Below are positions 56,938 through 64,000 of a stretch of 64,000 nucleotides of DNA, in pieces. The stretch is taken from positions 42,354 through 106,353 of the forward strand of contig JAGXNT010000013.1 of the NCBI GenBank assembly GCA_019894765.1, given 5' to 3'. The DNA is from Candidatus Heimdallarchaeota archaeon (lineage in GTDB: Archaea > Asgardarchaeota > Heimdallarchaeia > JABLTI01). The notes under the pieces were generated by a model. The model was given only the letters and a program-made list of their open reading frames with translations, ran no database searches and was not told the DNA's origin. The translations under genes and the position numbers were made by a program. Numbering within the stretch: the first letter of the stretch is position 1; each line of letters starts with the position of its first letter.

Positions 56938-57210
56938 TTATGAACTTGCTATTCGAGTTCCTATGTATACTAGTCGTGGTCTCTCCAAGAGCATTATTAT
57001 TTGTTGATCAGGGATTTCTGATACTGGGGAATATTGTGCTTCATATTGTGATCCACAGATCGGACATTCGAAGAAAACTTTTCTTTCTTCAACATTCATT
57101 ATTGTGGATGGTGTGAATGTTTGGCGACATTGTCTGTTTTTGCATCTATAGATTATTAATGGGTCGATTTGTGATAAGTCCTTGCTCACCTTTGATGACA
57201 CCTGCTTCAA
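56938..57210 (-). CDS. Small zinc-ribbon protein upstream of the small GTPase
   Basis: 90 residues from TTG 57210; GTG 57189, with AGGTG upstream, would give 83. A zinc ribbon CKNRQC...FECPICG spans residues 23-55. The rest lacks known motifs. Gene order suggests a partner or regulator of the GTPase. Confidence 0.6.
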   Translation of the reverse strand: MKQVSSKVSKDLSQIDPLIIYRCKNRQCRQTFTPSTIMNVEERKVFFECPICGSQYEAQYSPVSEIPDQQIIMLLERPRLVYIGTRIASS

Positions 57211-57350
57211 AGTATTTGCTTGTCACCATTCTATCCAACGTATTGTTAATTAGCGGTTCTTAATTATAATCTTTTGATGGTGACATTTTTGAGATTTTTA
57301 TTCGTTTTTTAGCGTGAATGATAGATATTTTTCTAATCAAACCAATGATT

Positions 57351-57767
57351 TTAGATCTTTAATTCTTTGATTTTTTCAGCCCATTTTTCAGTAAATTGCC
57401 TTTCTATATCCTCATTTCTCAATTCTTTGTGCAACATCATTGGTATTTCATCGATGATTGGATAGAAGGCCTTGCAACCTGGACACACTATCAAGCCGGC
57501 AACTATCTCGCTTGATAAGCACTCCTTACAATCTGTCTCATATTTGATTTTACTAGCATCCTTTGTTACAATTACTTCTTCATTATCACTGTCTTTTGTA
57601 AGCTTAATTTGTTTCTTTGGACAATAAAGAGTACAAACAACTTTGGTATTTTTGTCTTCTTGAGGTAAAAATGGTTTTTCAATTTCTCTTTCTTCAAAGA
57701 TATGTACTTTCAAAGGCCATTCTTTGTTATTTGGACAAACCAATACATCTAGTAATCTTAACTTCAT
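57351..57767 (-). CDS. trm112: Trm112-like methyltransferase activator
   Basis: 138 residues. Trm112 stabilises tRNA, rRNA and release-factor methyltransferases. The start MKLRLLDVLVCP with C11, and the end VAGLIVCPGCKAFYPIIDEIPMML with C95/C98, is the family zinc-ribbon split around a central insert of about 75 residues (with further Cys at 45, 49, 80 and 83). Long inserts are typical of eukaryotic and some archaeal Trm112; bacterial homologues are about 60 residues. Confidence 0.85.
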   Translation of the reverse strand: MKLRLLDVLVCPNNKEWPLKVHIFEEREIEKPFLPQEDKNTKVVCTLYCPKKQIKLTKDSDNEEVIVTKDASKIKYETDCKECLSSEIVAGLIVCPGCKAFYPIIDEIPMMLHKELRNEDIERQFTEKWAEKIKELKI

Positions 57768-57933
57768 TTTACCCTTTACTCCAACACTTCATCATAATTT
57801 CTAATCTTATTATAATATATGAAAGCTTTCGTATTATCAACTAGCTATCTTTTCTCTAGTAATAATTTAAAAAGTCTTTTTATCTAGTTTATTCTTTTTC
57901 AAGAATAGTAAAAAGTAATTCTGATGAGATTGA

Positions 57934-58701
57934 TTAGAAATCATAAACATCTGTTAAAGCCAAGATATGTGAGTTCTGATAAAAAATCCTAAGCATTTGA
58001 CCTAGATTGAAATCTAGGAAATGCTTTCTTTTCACTTTTCTAATATCATTTGGTGTAAACTTTAATTTTTCTTCGATTAACCACTTTGTTGATTCTCTTG
58101 CTTTCAGTAAAGTTTCTTTTGCCCAATAATTTTTCACACTAAACTCCCAAGGTTTGAATTTACCTGGATGTAATGCATTTATGGCTTGATAAGGAGAACT
58201 ATTGTATAAGGTCTGTAACATCCCACCCAAACCATTTTCTTTGAAAATTTTATAACTTACTTTTTTAGGAATTTCTTCGAACTTTATCTCTAAGGCATTC
58301 AATAGGTTCCTAATGGCTTGAAGTGATCTTTTCTTACCTATCGGACCTTCCCATATTCCTGTCATTCCTTTTCTAAATTGCCAAGGTTCGAAATGTCCGG
58401 GATATGTATACTCAAGTGCTTTAAAATATGAAGAATCAAAAAACTCCACTAAAATCCTGAATAATCCTGCTTCGTGAAATGTTTTAGCGCTCAAAACTTT
58501 TGGGACATCATCCAAAGCTAATTTCAAATGTACCTCTACTAAATATTTTATAGCAATTCTTGAGTGTTCTTTTCCTCTATCACAACGCCAAAAACCATAA
58601 GGTAGTTGAGCTATTTTTCCCTCTAGTTTATATTTTATTAATTTCCGTACTTCCTCATCTGTCAAGCTAGTTGACCTTTCTTTGGATTGATTGTATTCCA
58701 A
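57934..58701 (-). CDS. Protein with three DUF4046-like tandem repeats
   Basis: 255 residues. Three tandem units of about 65-75 residues begin near 49, 129 and 203. Each has a helix (e.g. IKYLVEVHLKLALDDVPK), an F...GL.GML/ILVEFF-type segment, then S.y.AL...PG.F.PW.F and a GYW-like Trp (...IWEG; NYWAKE). The third is truncated after the A-L-x-D-V part. The N-terminal 45 residues resemble the end of another repeat. I think this is the DUF4046 repeat. Aromatic, basic composition hints at nucleic-acid binding; function unknown. Confidence 0.55.
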   Translation of the reverse strand: MEYNQSKERSTSLTDEEVRKLIKYKLEGKIAQLPYGFWRCDRGKEHSRIAIKYLVEVHLKLALDDVPKVLSAKTFHEAGLFRILVEFFDSSYFKALEYTYPGHFEPWQFRKGMTGIWEGPIGKKRSLQAIRNLLNALEIKFEEIPKKVSYKIFKENGLGGMLQTLYNSSPYQAINALHPGKFKPWEFSVKNYWAKETLLKARESTKWLIEEKLKFTPNDIRKVKRKHFLDFNLGQMLRIFYQNSHILALTDVYDF

Positions 58702-58809
58702 TTATGCCAGCATCCTAGTATTATTTTGAATTCTCAAATAAACTGAAATTATGAGACTTTGTTTGTTTTTCTTCTATACCCTCCCAGATTTTCTTTTTAA
58801 AATAATAAA

Positions 58810-58844
58810 CCAAACCACAAATAACATTATTATACGTGGTTTGG
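58810..58844. promoter_or_regulatory. Inverted repeat in a divergent promoter region
   Basis: CCAAACCAC at 58810-58818 and GTGGTTTGG at 58836-58844 form a 9-bp perfect inverted repeat, 17 bases apart, between the DUF4046-like gene (leftward) and the pentapeptide gene (rightward). It could be a shared operator, or a hairpin with the following G/T run. Confidence 0.4.
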
Positions 58845-58877
58845 GTTTTTAGTTTGCTAACACTGGAGATACTCGGT

Positions 58878-59561
58878 ATGCTTCTTACAAAAGATGAAAT
58901 TTTAGCCAAACTTGCAGAGGATAAACATGTTTTTTGTTCTGCTGATTTATCGGGTGTTGATCTTAGCGGTGCATCACTAATTGATGTTGATTTCTTTGAT
59001 ACTGATCTTACTAACGCTAATTTAGACGGAGCAATTCTAGATGGAGCGTGTTTGGATGCTGCAAATCTTGAAGGAGCTAGTTTAAAGAAAGCTTCCTTAA
59101 TAAGAGCGAAACTTGAAGAAGCTAAACTTATCAAGACTAATCTTACTGATGCAAATTTCCACGAAGCATTATTACCTGATGCTGTTCTCGACGATTCAAT
59201 TATTATAAATACAATTTTCACTAAATGTGATTTAGGCAATGGGAGTCTCTATGAAGTCCAAGGTGCAGGTTCTAAGTTTAATGGTTCAAAGTTATCTTTA
59301 GCCAGTTTAGATTATAGCGATTTCAGTGGAGCTGATTTCACTCTTTGTAATCTTCAATTTGCTTCTCTTCGCGAAACTAATCTTACAGGTGCAATTATGA
59401 CAAAAGCTCTTATGAAGGAAGCACGTCTGATAAAAGCTAACCTTGAAGGGGCAGATTTATCTGGAGCTATTCTGGAGGGAGCTGATTTGAAGGATGCCAT
59501 TTTAACTAACGCTATCTTAGTTGGAGCTATCATGAAAGGTGTGAAAAATAAACCTCCATAG
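58878..59561 (+). CDS. Pentapeptide-repeat protein
   Basis: About 227 residues from ATG 58878 (GGAG at 58864-58867); the open frame runs back to 58836 without support. Two blocks of A(D/N)LxG pentapeptides (e.g. ANLDGAILDGACLDAANLEG and ADLSGAILEGADLKDAIL) form a right-handed quadrilateral beta-helix. The middle third is degenerate. No signal or membrane segment. Functions vary widely. Confidence 0.88.
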   Translation: MLLTKDEILAKLAEDKHVFCSADLSGVDLSGASLIDVDFFDTDLTNANLDGAILDGACLDAANLEGASLKKASLIRAKLEEAKLIKTNLTDANFHEALLPDAVLDDSIIINTIFTKCDLGNGSLYEVQGAGSKFNGSKLSLASLDYSDFSGADFTLCNLQFASLRETNLTGAIMTKALMKEARLIKANLEGADLSGAILEGADLKDAILTNAILVGAIMKGVKNKPP

Positions 59562-59692
59562 TAATTTGTCAAATATTTAGCATTACACTTCACTTTTATC
59601 TCTTACCAGATTTTTTTTGAGTGCAAATGTTTTTGAACTACTTCAGCAATAATATAAATATACTCTACCGACAATAATCCGTGAGGGATTTT

Positions 59693-60202
59693 ATGAGTGA
59701 CTTTGAATACACAAAAATGATAGATCAAATTAAGGAAAAGAGGGACCCTAAAGAAAGAGAAGAGTTGTTTGATTTCATAGGTGAAAATGGCGATGATCGC
59801 TTTGTAGAACCTTTGACTGAACTACTCAAAGTTGATGATAGTCCACAAATGAGACAATCATTGTATGCAACCTTTACTAGAATCGGTACAGATCTTGCAG
59901 ATGAAGTTATCCGTGAGAAAGTAAGAATACGCTTGCCAAAGGATGATGGAAAAAAGATTACAAAGAAATCCTGGGAAGAAGCTGTTGCTTTTCTAAGTAA
60001 AAACCTAGAAAAACCATTTGTACTGAAAGCAAAACAAATTATCTCAGAAGAAGGCAAACTCTGGGGAATTAAAAACAAAGGTGGCATTGGTATTTACATA
60101 CGAAATCTTCTACGAAACAATGGATTCAATTGGGGTGAATCTGCTCTTGAGACCTATTGGTGTTGGGTTGTAGAGGATGCCTTAAAGAAAATGCAAAAAT
60201 AA
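59693..60202 (+). CDS. Uncharacterised protein with HEAT-like N-terminus
   Basis: About 169 residues from ATG 59693 (GAGGG just upstream). Residues 10-65 resemble one or two HEAT units (KEREELFDFIGENGDDRFVEP, SPQMRQSLYATFTRIG). The C-terminal half is unrecognised but rich in Trp near the end (WGESALETYWCWVVED). Function unknown. Confidence 0.6.
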   Translation: MSDFEYTKMIDQIKEKRDPKEREELFDFIGENGDDRFVEPLTELLKVDDSPQMRQSLYATFTRIGTDLADEVIREKVRIRLPKDDGKKITKKSWEEAVAFLSKNLEKPFVLKAKQIISEEGKLWGIKNKGGIGIYIRNLLRNNGFNWGESALETYWCWVVEDALKKMQK

Positions 60203-60232
60203 ATTTACGATTTTTTGAAATAAGAAAATGAT

Positions 60233-60263
60233 TGGAGAAGTTTTCTCCATTTTTTATTTTTAT
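60233..60263 (+). terminator. Hairpin terminator
   Basis: TGGAGAA at 60233-60239 pairs with TTCTCCA at 60243-60249, loop GTT, followed by a T run. Between convergent genes. Confidence 0.55.
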
Positions 60264-60604
60264 TCTGATACTGTTTCTTTTGGTGGAATAAAGAGTGTTC
60301 TTGAAACATCTACTAAAAACTTTAGAAACAATGCACCGAGAAATGGGAATAGAACCAATGTAGCATAAAGTAATCTAGATCGTCCTAAATCCTCTGAACC
60401 AAAAGCAAGAATATTAACCAAAGCATCCCAATATCTGAAATACAAGAAGAATCCTGCAAATACTACAAATAATAGTACTAATTTTATAATGTCTTTAATT
60501 GATACTCGATCTCTGAATGGTACTTTTTCTTCTTCCTCAAAGTATTCCCATTCTTCTTCTTCTTCCTCATCGAATTCTTCATCATCGTAGTCGTCAGAGC
60601 TCAA
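60260..60604 (-). CDS. Small membrane protein with a very acidic N-terminus
   Basis: 114 residues from a TTG start (GAGGA upstream). The first 28 residues are almost all Asp/Glu/Tyr, followed by two membrane segments (about 40-60 and 80-100). No family recognised. The acidic tip would be cytoplasmic or outside depending on topology. Confidence 0.6.
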   Translation of the reverse strand: MSSDDYDDEEFDEEEEEEWEYFEEEEKVPFRDRVSIKDIIKLVLLFVVFAGFFLYFRYWDALVNILAFGSEDLGRSRLLYATLVLFPFLGALFLKFLVDVSRTLFIPPKETVSE

Positions 60605-60799
60605 AGTTATTCCTCAGTAAAGCTAAATTATATCTTCTGTTTTCATTTACTGTTTAAAAAAGTTGTTTCCATGAAGATTTTTCTTTCTACTAATTCTATC
60701 ATAATTGCTCTTCTGAAGCAACTAATACAAATATCAAATTTGGTTTGTTTTATAAGGTGGATTGCCCTAAATACACACAGACTTTTTGGAGAGTTCCAC

Positions 60800-61468
60800 A
60801 TGTCGCGAGGTTCGAAAAAAAGAAAGTTGAATTGTAAGTTTTGTCAAGAAAATGCCGAATATATGAATCTGTATAACGATTTCTTTTGTTCTAGTTGTTT
60901 AAGATTTCAAAAAGAATCCAACGTAACAGATCCAAAATTATTGCCAGTTTTCAAACTAAAAAATTACACAATCACAGCCCAAAAATATGCCTATTTCATT
61001 TATAGTGAAATTGATTCTAAGATAGGTTCTTGTGAACGAAGGGATCTCTCAAAGTTTCTTAGTAAGAAAGATTACAATATACGTTATATATTTTTGAACG
61101 ATATGGATCGCATTATAGCTTCTATTGATGGTAAAACAGTCAATGCTTTGAAAGATACAGATGCTTCTTGGAAAGTATATGATTATGGAAGAAATTATCG
61201 GGGTGAAATAAAACTCCTTAGCGATTCTGATTCTTGGCAGATTTTAAATCCAAATGGTGAAATTATTGGAGTGCGTGATCCTCTAGACAGCAAAGCAGCT
61301 CTGCAAACAGCTCGACAGTTTACAATAATTGATGCTAATAATTCTGAGAACATGCTTTTCCGCATTACTCGTAAAGTAGGCTTTAAACTTCAAATGATTT
61401 CAGAAAATTTTGATCCACATCTTGCTTGGGGAACTGTAATTGGAATTCACAGGAAATACTACATGTAA
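60800..61468 (+). CDS. Zinc-finger protein with tubby/LURP-one-like domain
   Basis: About 222 residues from ATG 60800 (GGAG at 60788-60791). The N-terminus has CKFCQENAEYMNLYNDFFCSSC split as CxxC...CxxC, a zinc ribbon. Residues 60-222 form repeated strands (KVYDYGRNYRGEIKLLSD, WQILNPNGEIIGVRD, ...ITRKVGFKLQM) like the tubby C-terminal/scramblase-LURP-one beta barrel. That fold call is from pattern only. Ends one base before the convergent bud32 gene. Confidence 0.5.
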   Translation: MSRGSKKRKLNCKFCQENAEYMNLYNDFFCSSCLRFQKESNVTDPKLLPVFKLKNYTITAQKYAYFIYSEIDSKIGSCERRDLSKFLSKKDYNIRYIFLNDMDRIIASIDGKTVNALKDTDASWKVYDYGRNYRGEIKLLSDSDSWQILNPNGEIIGVRDPLDSKAALQTARQFTIIDANNSENMLFRITRKVGFKLQMISENFDPHLAWGTVIGIHRKYYM

Positions 61469-61469
61469 G

Positions 61470-62102
61470 TTACATTCTTTCCGAATATCTACCTCGAGAA
61501 GATATCTCCAGTAACTTATTTTCAATATCTTTGCCAAATAATGTTATATTTTTGTATCCTTTAATTACCATTTTCCAGGCGTTATCAAAAATTTTGGAAT
61601 GTGTATTCCTAAAAGCTCGTTCTAGTAAAAACAAGTCAATACCAAAATCCTCCAGTCTATCTGAATTATAGCCAAGCCCAAAATCAATGAAAACTAATTG
61701 ATTATCTTTTGGAGTTTTAATAATATTAGAAGTAGTCAAGTCTCCATGAATTATTCCTGCGTTGTGAAGTTTTCCTACATCTTCACCAAGTTGCTGACAG
61801 ATTTCTTGCATTTCTTTTTTACTGATCTTCTGCAAAAATGTCTTTAGAATTTCTCCATCTATATGTTCTAAGACTAAAGTTGTATTTGAAACATCAATTT
61901 CAAAAATTATAGGAGTTCTAACTCCCGCTTCCTTGGCTTTTGCTAATAATTTCGCTTCATGTATAGTTCGGGATTTTCTGAATTGAAAGTCTAATTCCTT
62001 TATACGGTAGCTTTTTGGAAGCCGCACTTTGTGTAATGCCGGAAAGGTAAACCATTCCTTGAAAAATAACGTTGATTCTGCTCCACGCAAATCTTCCTTC
62101 AT
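61470..62102 (-). CDS. bud32: KEOPS kinase Bud32
   Basis: 210 residues. Atypical small protein kinase of the KEOPS complex that makes t6A in tRNA with Kae1. N-lobe start GAESTLFF and K; catalytic loop IIHGDLTTSNIIK; DFG as FIDFGLG; the C-terminal end RGRYSERM is the Bud32-typical basic tail. Not fused to Kae1, unlike in many Euryarchaeota. It follows the rps27ae gene. Confidence 0.93.
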   Translation of the reverse strand: MKEDLRGAESTLFFKEWFTFPALHKVRLPKSYRIKELDFQFRKSRTIHEAKLLAKAKEAGVRTPIIFEIDVSNTTLVLEHIDGEILKTFLQKISKKEMQEICQQLGEDVGKLHNAGIIHGDLTTSNIIKTPKDNQLVFIDFGLGYNSDRLEDFGIDLFLLERAFRNTHSKIFDNAWKMVIKGYKNITLFGKDIENKLLEISSRGRYSERM

Positions 62103-62234
62103 TAATTTAACCGCCTATACATACTAGAAGAATATTACCTAATAAAAGATTTAATCACATTCTCTTATATTATTAGAATGTAATTTTACAATTAGTAAGG
62201 ATTTTGTGTGTATATTTGAAAATAAAAGAAATAT

Positions 62235-62411
62235 TTAGCGACTACCTTTAGTTTTAAATTCAGTATACCCACAGTGACCACATGAACTTCTGTCTTTGTG
62301 TTCTGCAAGGAATGAACCCTTACATCGTGGACATTCTTTCTTCGTTCGTTTAATACCTGATTTATCTACGCTATAATACTTCCAAACTTCTTGGTTTTTT
62401 TCTTTGGGCAT
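62235..62411 (-). CDS. rps27ae: Ribosomal protein eS31 (S27ae)
   Basis: 58 residues. Complete zinc finger: CPRC...C(GH)CGYTEF, in the typical [17 protein letters not shown] context. No ubiquitin fusion. GAGGA precedes ATG 62411. Fourth gene downstream of rpoE1 in the operon. Confidence 0.95.
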   Translation of the reverse strand: MPKEKNQEVWKYYSVDKSGIKRTKKECPRCKGSFLAEHKDRSSCGHCGYTEFKTKGSR

Positions 62412-62445
62412 TTCTGTTTATCCTCTTAATCGCTTTTGTTTCCTC

Positions 62446-62736
62446 TTATTCTTTAGGAGGTTTTGGGGTATTCCTTTTAATCAAGTATTCTGGTTCAACG
62501 TGTTTCAAGGTGTCAACCGATTTATACGCGTGTGCTACTCCTTTACTTATTCGATTGCCAGTTTCTTGATGTATACCCTTGATTACCACTAGATTTTCAT
62601 CATAGTTGATCAGTGCAGCAAGTTTAGATCTTACTTCAAGTCTCTTTGGAGTTTCTTTCTCTGCTTCGACTTCGAAATGTACTTCTAATCTGTCGAGTAA
62701 TTTATTGGTGTTCTTTTCTATAATTTTAATTTTCAT
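62446..62736 (-). CDS. rps24e: Ribosomal protein eS24
   Basis: About 96 residues from ATG 62736, right after the previous stop (62738-62740); an in-frame TTG at 62745 is an alternative. MKIKIIEKNTNKLLDRLEV, KLAALINYDENLVVIKGI and GVAHAYKSVD are the S24e blocks. Coupled to the dephospho-CoA kinase gene. Confidence 0.94.
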   Translation of the reverse strand: MKIKIIEKNTNKLLDRLEVHFEVEAEKETPKRLEVRSKLAALINYDENLVVIKGIHQETGNRISKGVAHAYKSVDTLKHVEPEYLIKRNTPKPPKE

Positions 62737-62737
62737 T

Positions 62738-63301
62738 TCACTCAACCTTCATGCGTTCGATGAGCTTCTCTAATTTGAATTTTGCGTTCAATGTTACTTT
62801 TATTAGAACAATCCCTTCATGGGGTTGTCCGTAAACAACAAAGGAATTCTCAGGTGCTTCCAAAACGGCTGGAAACACAAGCAAATCCTCTTCTCCAGTG
62901 ATTAAAAGAACTATTGGTTCTTTTGGTAATTTCTTTTCTTTTCTCTGGATTTGTCGTATTATAGCTTCTTTTATTTTCGTCCAAGATTCAACGGTTATTT
63001 TTGCTGGAGGATTATTGCTATTTATTACTTTTGCGTTATGAATTGAGATTTCATGGTACTGTTCTCGAAGATTCTTACCATCTATAATCGAAATATCTGG
63101 GACTAATCCGTGCTTCAAAGCATCTTCGACGCAAAAATCACCAACAAAAATAATTAGTGGCGGATGTTCTTCTTGGATAATTTCAAGTAGTTTTTGTGTT
63201 GGTTCTCCAGTGATTAGTTCTCCTAGTGGTTCTTTTAACTCTGAACGCATTTCTTCTGGGAGAAGATATTCCTTAAAAGAATCTTTTGAATTATCTTTCA
63301 T
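62738..63301 (-). CDS. GTP-dependent dephospho-CoA kinase (DUF359)
   Basis: About 187 residues from ATG 63301 (frame open to TTG 63316). Catalyses the last step of archaeal coenzyme A synthesis. Family blocks: LKEPLGELI, FVGDFCVEDAL, IIDGKNLRE, TGEEDLLVFP and YGQPHEGIV, the GEEDLL and IDGK motifs being diagnostic. It sits between spt4 and rps24e, as in many archaeal genomes. Confidence 0.92.
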   Translation of the reverse strand: MKDNSKDSFKEYLLPEEMRSELKEPLGELITGEPTQKLLEIIQEEHPPLIIFVGDFCVEDALKHGLVPDISIIDGKNLREQYHEISIHNAKVINSNNPPAKITVESWTKIKEAIIRQIQRKEKKLPKEPIVLLITGEEDLLVFPAVLEAPENSFVVYGQPHEGIVLIKVTLNAKFKLEKLIERMKVE

Positions 63302-63338
63302 TTCACTAGCAACCAAATAAGAAAATAAAACCTGATAA

Positions 63339-63524
63339 TTATCTCACTCGTAAAGCGTAAGTGCCAGGTTTTTTGATATTAAGCTTTTTAGCAATTTCAG
63401 AATTCTCTGGATCAATTATATGAACTTCTCCAGAATAATCCTTAGAAAAATTATGAGTCTTACAATTAGGGCATTGATTTCCTTCTTCGATAATTCTGTG
63501 GCAAGTTTTACAAGCTTTAGCCAT
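63339..63524 (-). CDS. spt4: Transcription elongation factor Spt4 (RpoE2)
   Basis: 61 residues. Zinc ribbon CKTCHRIIEEGNQCPNC and the PGTYALRVR end match archaeal Spt4, which pairs with Spt5 (NusG) on RNA polymerase. Confidence 0.93.
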   Translation of the reverse strand: MAKACKTCHRIIEEGNQCPNCKTHNFSKDYSGEVHIIDPENSEIAKKLNIKKPGTYALRVR

Positions 63525-63564
63525 TTTTTAACACCGAATTGTTTTATTATATCTATTAACTATA

Positions 63565-64000
63565 TTATGATTTTTTGGTTGTTTTCTTTGCTGTATCAGT
63601 CTTTTTAGCAGGTTCTTTCTTAGCTGTTTCTGTCTTTTTCTTGGCAGGTTCTTTTTTGGTGGTTGTAGCGGGTTTCTTAGCTGGCTCCTTCTTAGTTGTA
63701 GCAGGTTTCTTAGCCGGTTCTTCTTTCTCTGGTTTCTTTGCTTTCTTCTGAGTTTTAGCAGTTCCTTTTTTCCATTCCTCGACCCAACTTTCTACTCCAA
63801 GACCAGCTTGTCTCATAGTAACTCCAACACGAATTTGGGATTTACCAATAGTAACTGCAATAATTCTAGCACGGACACGATCGCCAACACTGATTCTTTT
63901 ACCACTCTCTCGTCCTAAGAGGGCTCCTTCTTTAGAGCTGTAAGAGTAGAAATCATCGGCAACTTGACTAACATGGCATAAAGCGTCAACACAACCTAAT
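63565..64000 (-). CDS. rpoE: RNA polymerase subunit RpoE1 (Rpb7-like), N-terminus beyond the window, with a lysine-rich tail
   Basis: The frame enters from the right edge and stops at 63565. The visible S1/OB domain reads VDALCHVSQVADDFYSYSS, ALLGRESGKRISVGDRVRARI, and VGVTMRQAGLGVESWVEEW, matching the C-terminal half of RpoE1/Rpb7. About 68 residues follow that are not typical, rich in K, A, P, T and E with EPAKKPATT/KKEPAKK-type repeats. The stalk subunit binds nascent RNA; the tail may too, or it may bind DNA. Confidence 0.93.
   Translation of the reverse strand, partial: LGCVDALCHVSQVADDFYSYSSKEGALLGRESGKRISVGDRVRARIIAVTIGKSQIRVGVTMRQAGLGVESWVEEWKKGTAKTQKKAKKPEKEEPAKKPATTKKEPAKKPATTTKKEPAKKKTETAKKEPAKKTDTAKKTTKKS

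Noticed and set aside
58721..59239. 172-residue minus-strand open frame
   Set aside because: Antisense of the pentapeptide-repeat gene; the Ser/Ala/Pro-rich repeats come from the complementary codons.
1..64000. CRISPR arrays, insertion sequences, rRNA
   Set aside because: No regularly spaced repeats, transposase motifs or rRNA stretches were found when reading through.

Overview
The window is an AT-rich, gene-dense stretch of an archaeal chromosome, most probably from an Asgard archaeon. The archaeal core is clear: RNA polymerase subunit RpoE1 with Spt4, ribosomal proteins eL40, eS31 and eS24, the KEOPS kinase Bud32, a GTP-dependent dephospho-CoA kinase, a PDCD5-family protein, proteasome alpha and beta subunits, and a tRNA-Ser with a bulge-helix-bulge intron. 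The Asgard lean rests on a Rab/Ras-like small GTPase, an actin/ParM-like ATPase, a Trm112 with the long central insert, a RING-like zinc finger and, most strikingly, a protein that reads as a homologue of the eukaryotic U5 snRNP assembly factor AAR2. Many genes use TTG starts placed by good Shine-Dalgarno sites, so several starts here differ from the longest open frame.

Layout. 1-4 kb: end of a MoxR-type ATPase, a DUF58 protein, its membrane partner and an actin-like ATPase. 4-11.5 kb: pirin, a membrane protein with a cytoplasmic RING-like finger, endonuclease V, intron-containing tRNA-Ser(GCU), DinB-like and double-GNAT proteins, and the TldD/TldE protease pair. 11.6-16.7 kb: an SF2 helicase, the AAR2-like gene and a GNAT gene (these two each carry one apparent frameshift within 350 bases of each other), a class V aminotransferase and a small YjbR-like protein. 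16.8-18.4 kb: a 19-base copy of the 3' end of tRNA-Val(CAC) lies 1.2 kb from the intact tRNA, like an old attachment site, with a nitroreductase between; eL40 follows.

18.5-32.4 kb: NAD-dependent epimerase, a PRC-barrel/HEAT protein with a histone-H1-like tail, a zinc-ribbon coiled-coil protein, NadA-NadC (quinolinate to NAD precursor), a 1990-residue membrane-anchored alpha-2-macroglobulin with an intact thioester motif, and two-subunit class I fumarase. 32.4-46.6 kb: GNAT, NIPA-like transporter, OGG-type DNA glycosylase, phosphotransferase, agmatinase-like hydrolase, SRPBCC and double-SIS proteins, PDCD5, the psmB-psmA operon, HAD and HEAT proteins and several orphans.

46.7-57.8 kb: lipoate-protein ligase with a radical SAM enzyme (possible lipoyl synthesis pair), HAD, SDR, methyltransferase, HGSNAT-like acyltransferase, tungsten-type aldehyde ferredoxin oxidoreductase, PIG-L deacetylase, the small GTPase with a zinc-ribbon partner, and Trm112. 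57.9-64 kb: a three-repeat DUF4046-like protein, pentapeptide-repeat and other small proteins, Bud32, and the information-processing operon rpoE1-spt4-dephospho-CoA kinase-rps24e-rps27ae read leftwards from the window edge.

No CRISPR array, insertion sequence, transposase, integrase or rRNA was seen. All identifications are from reading motifs; no database search was run.
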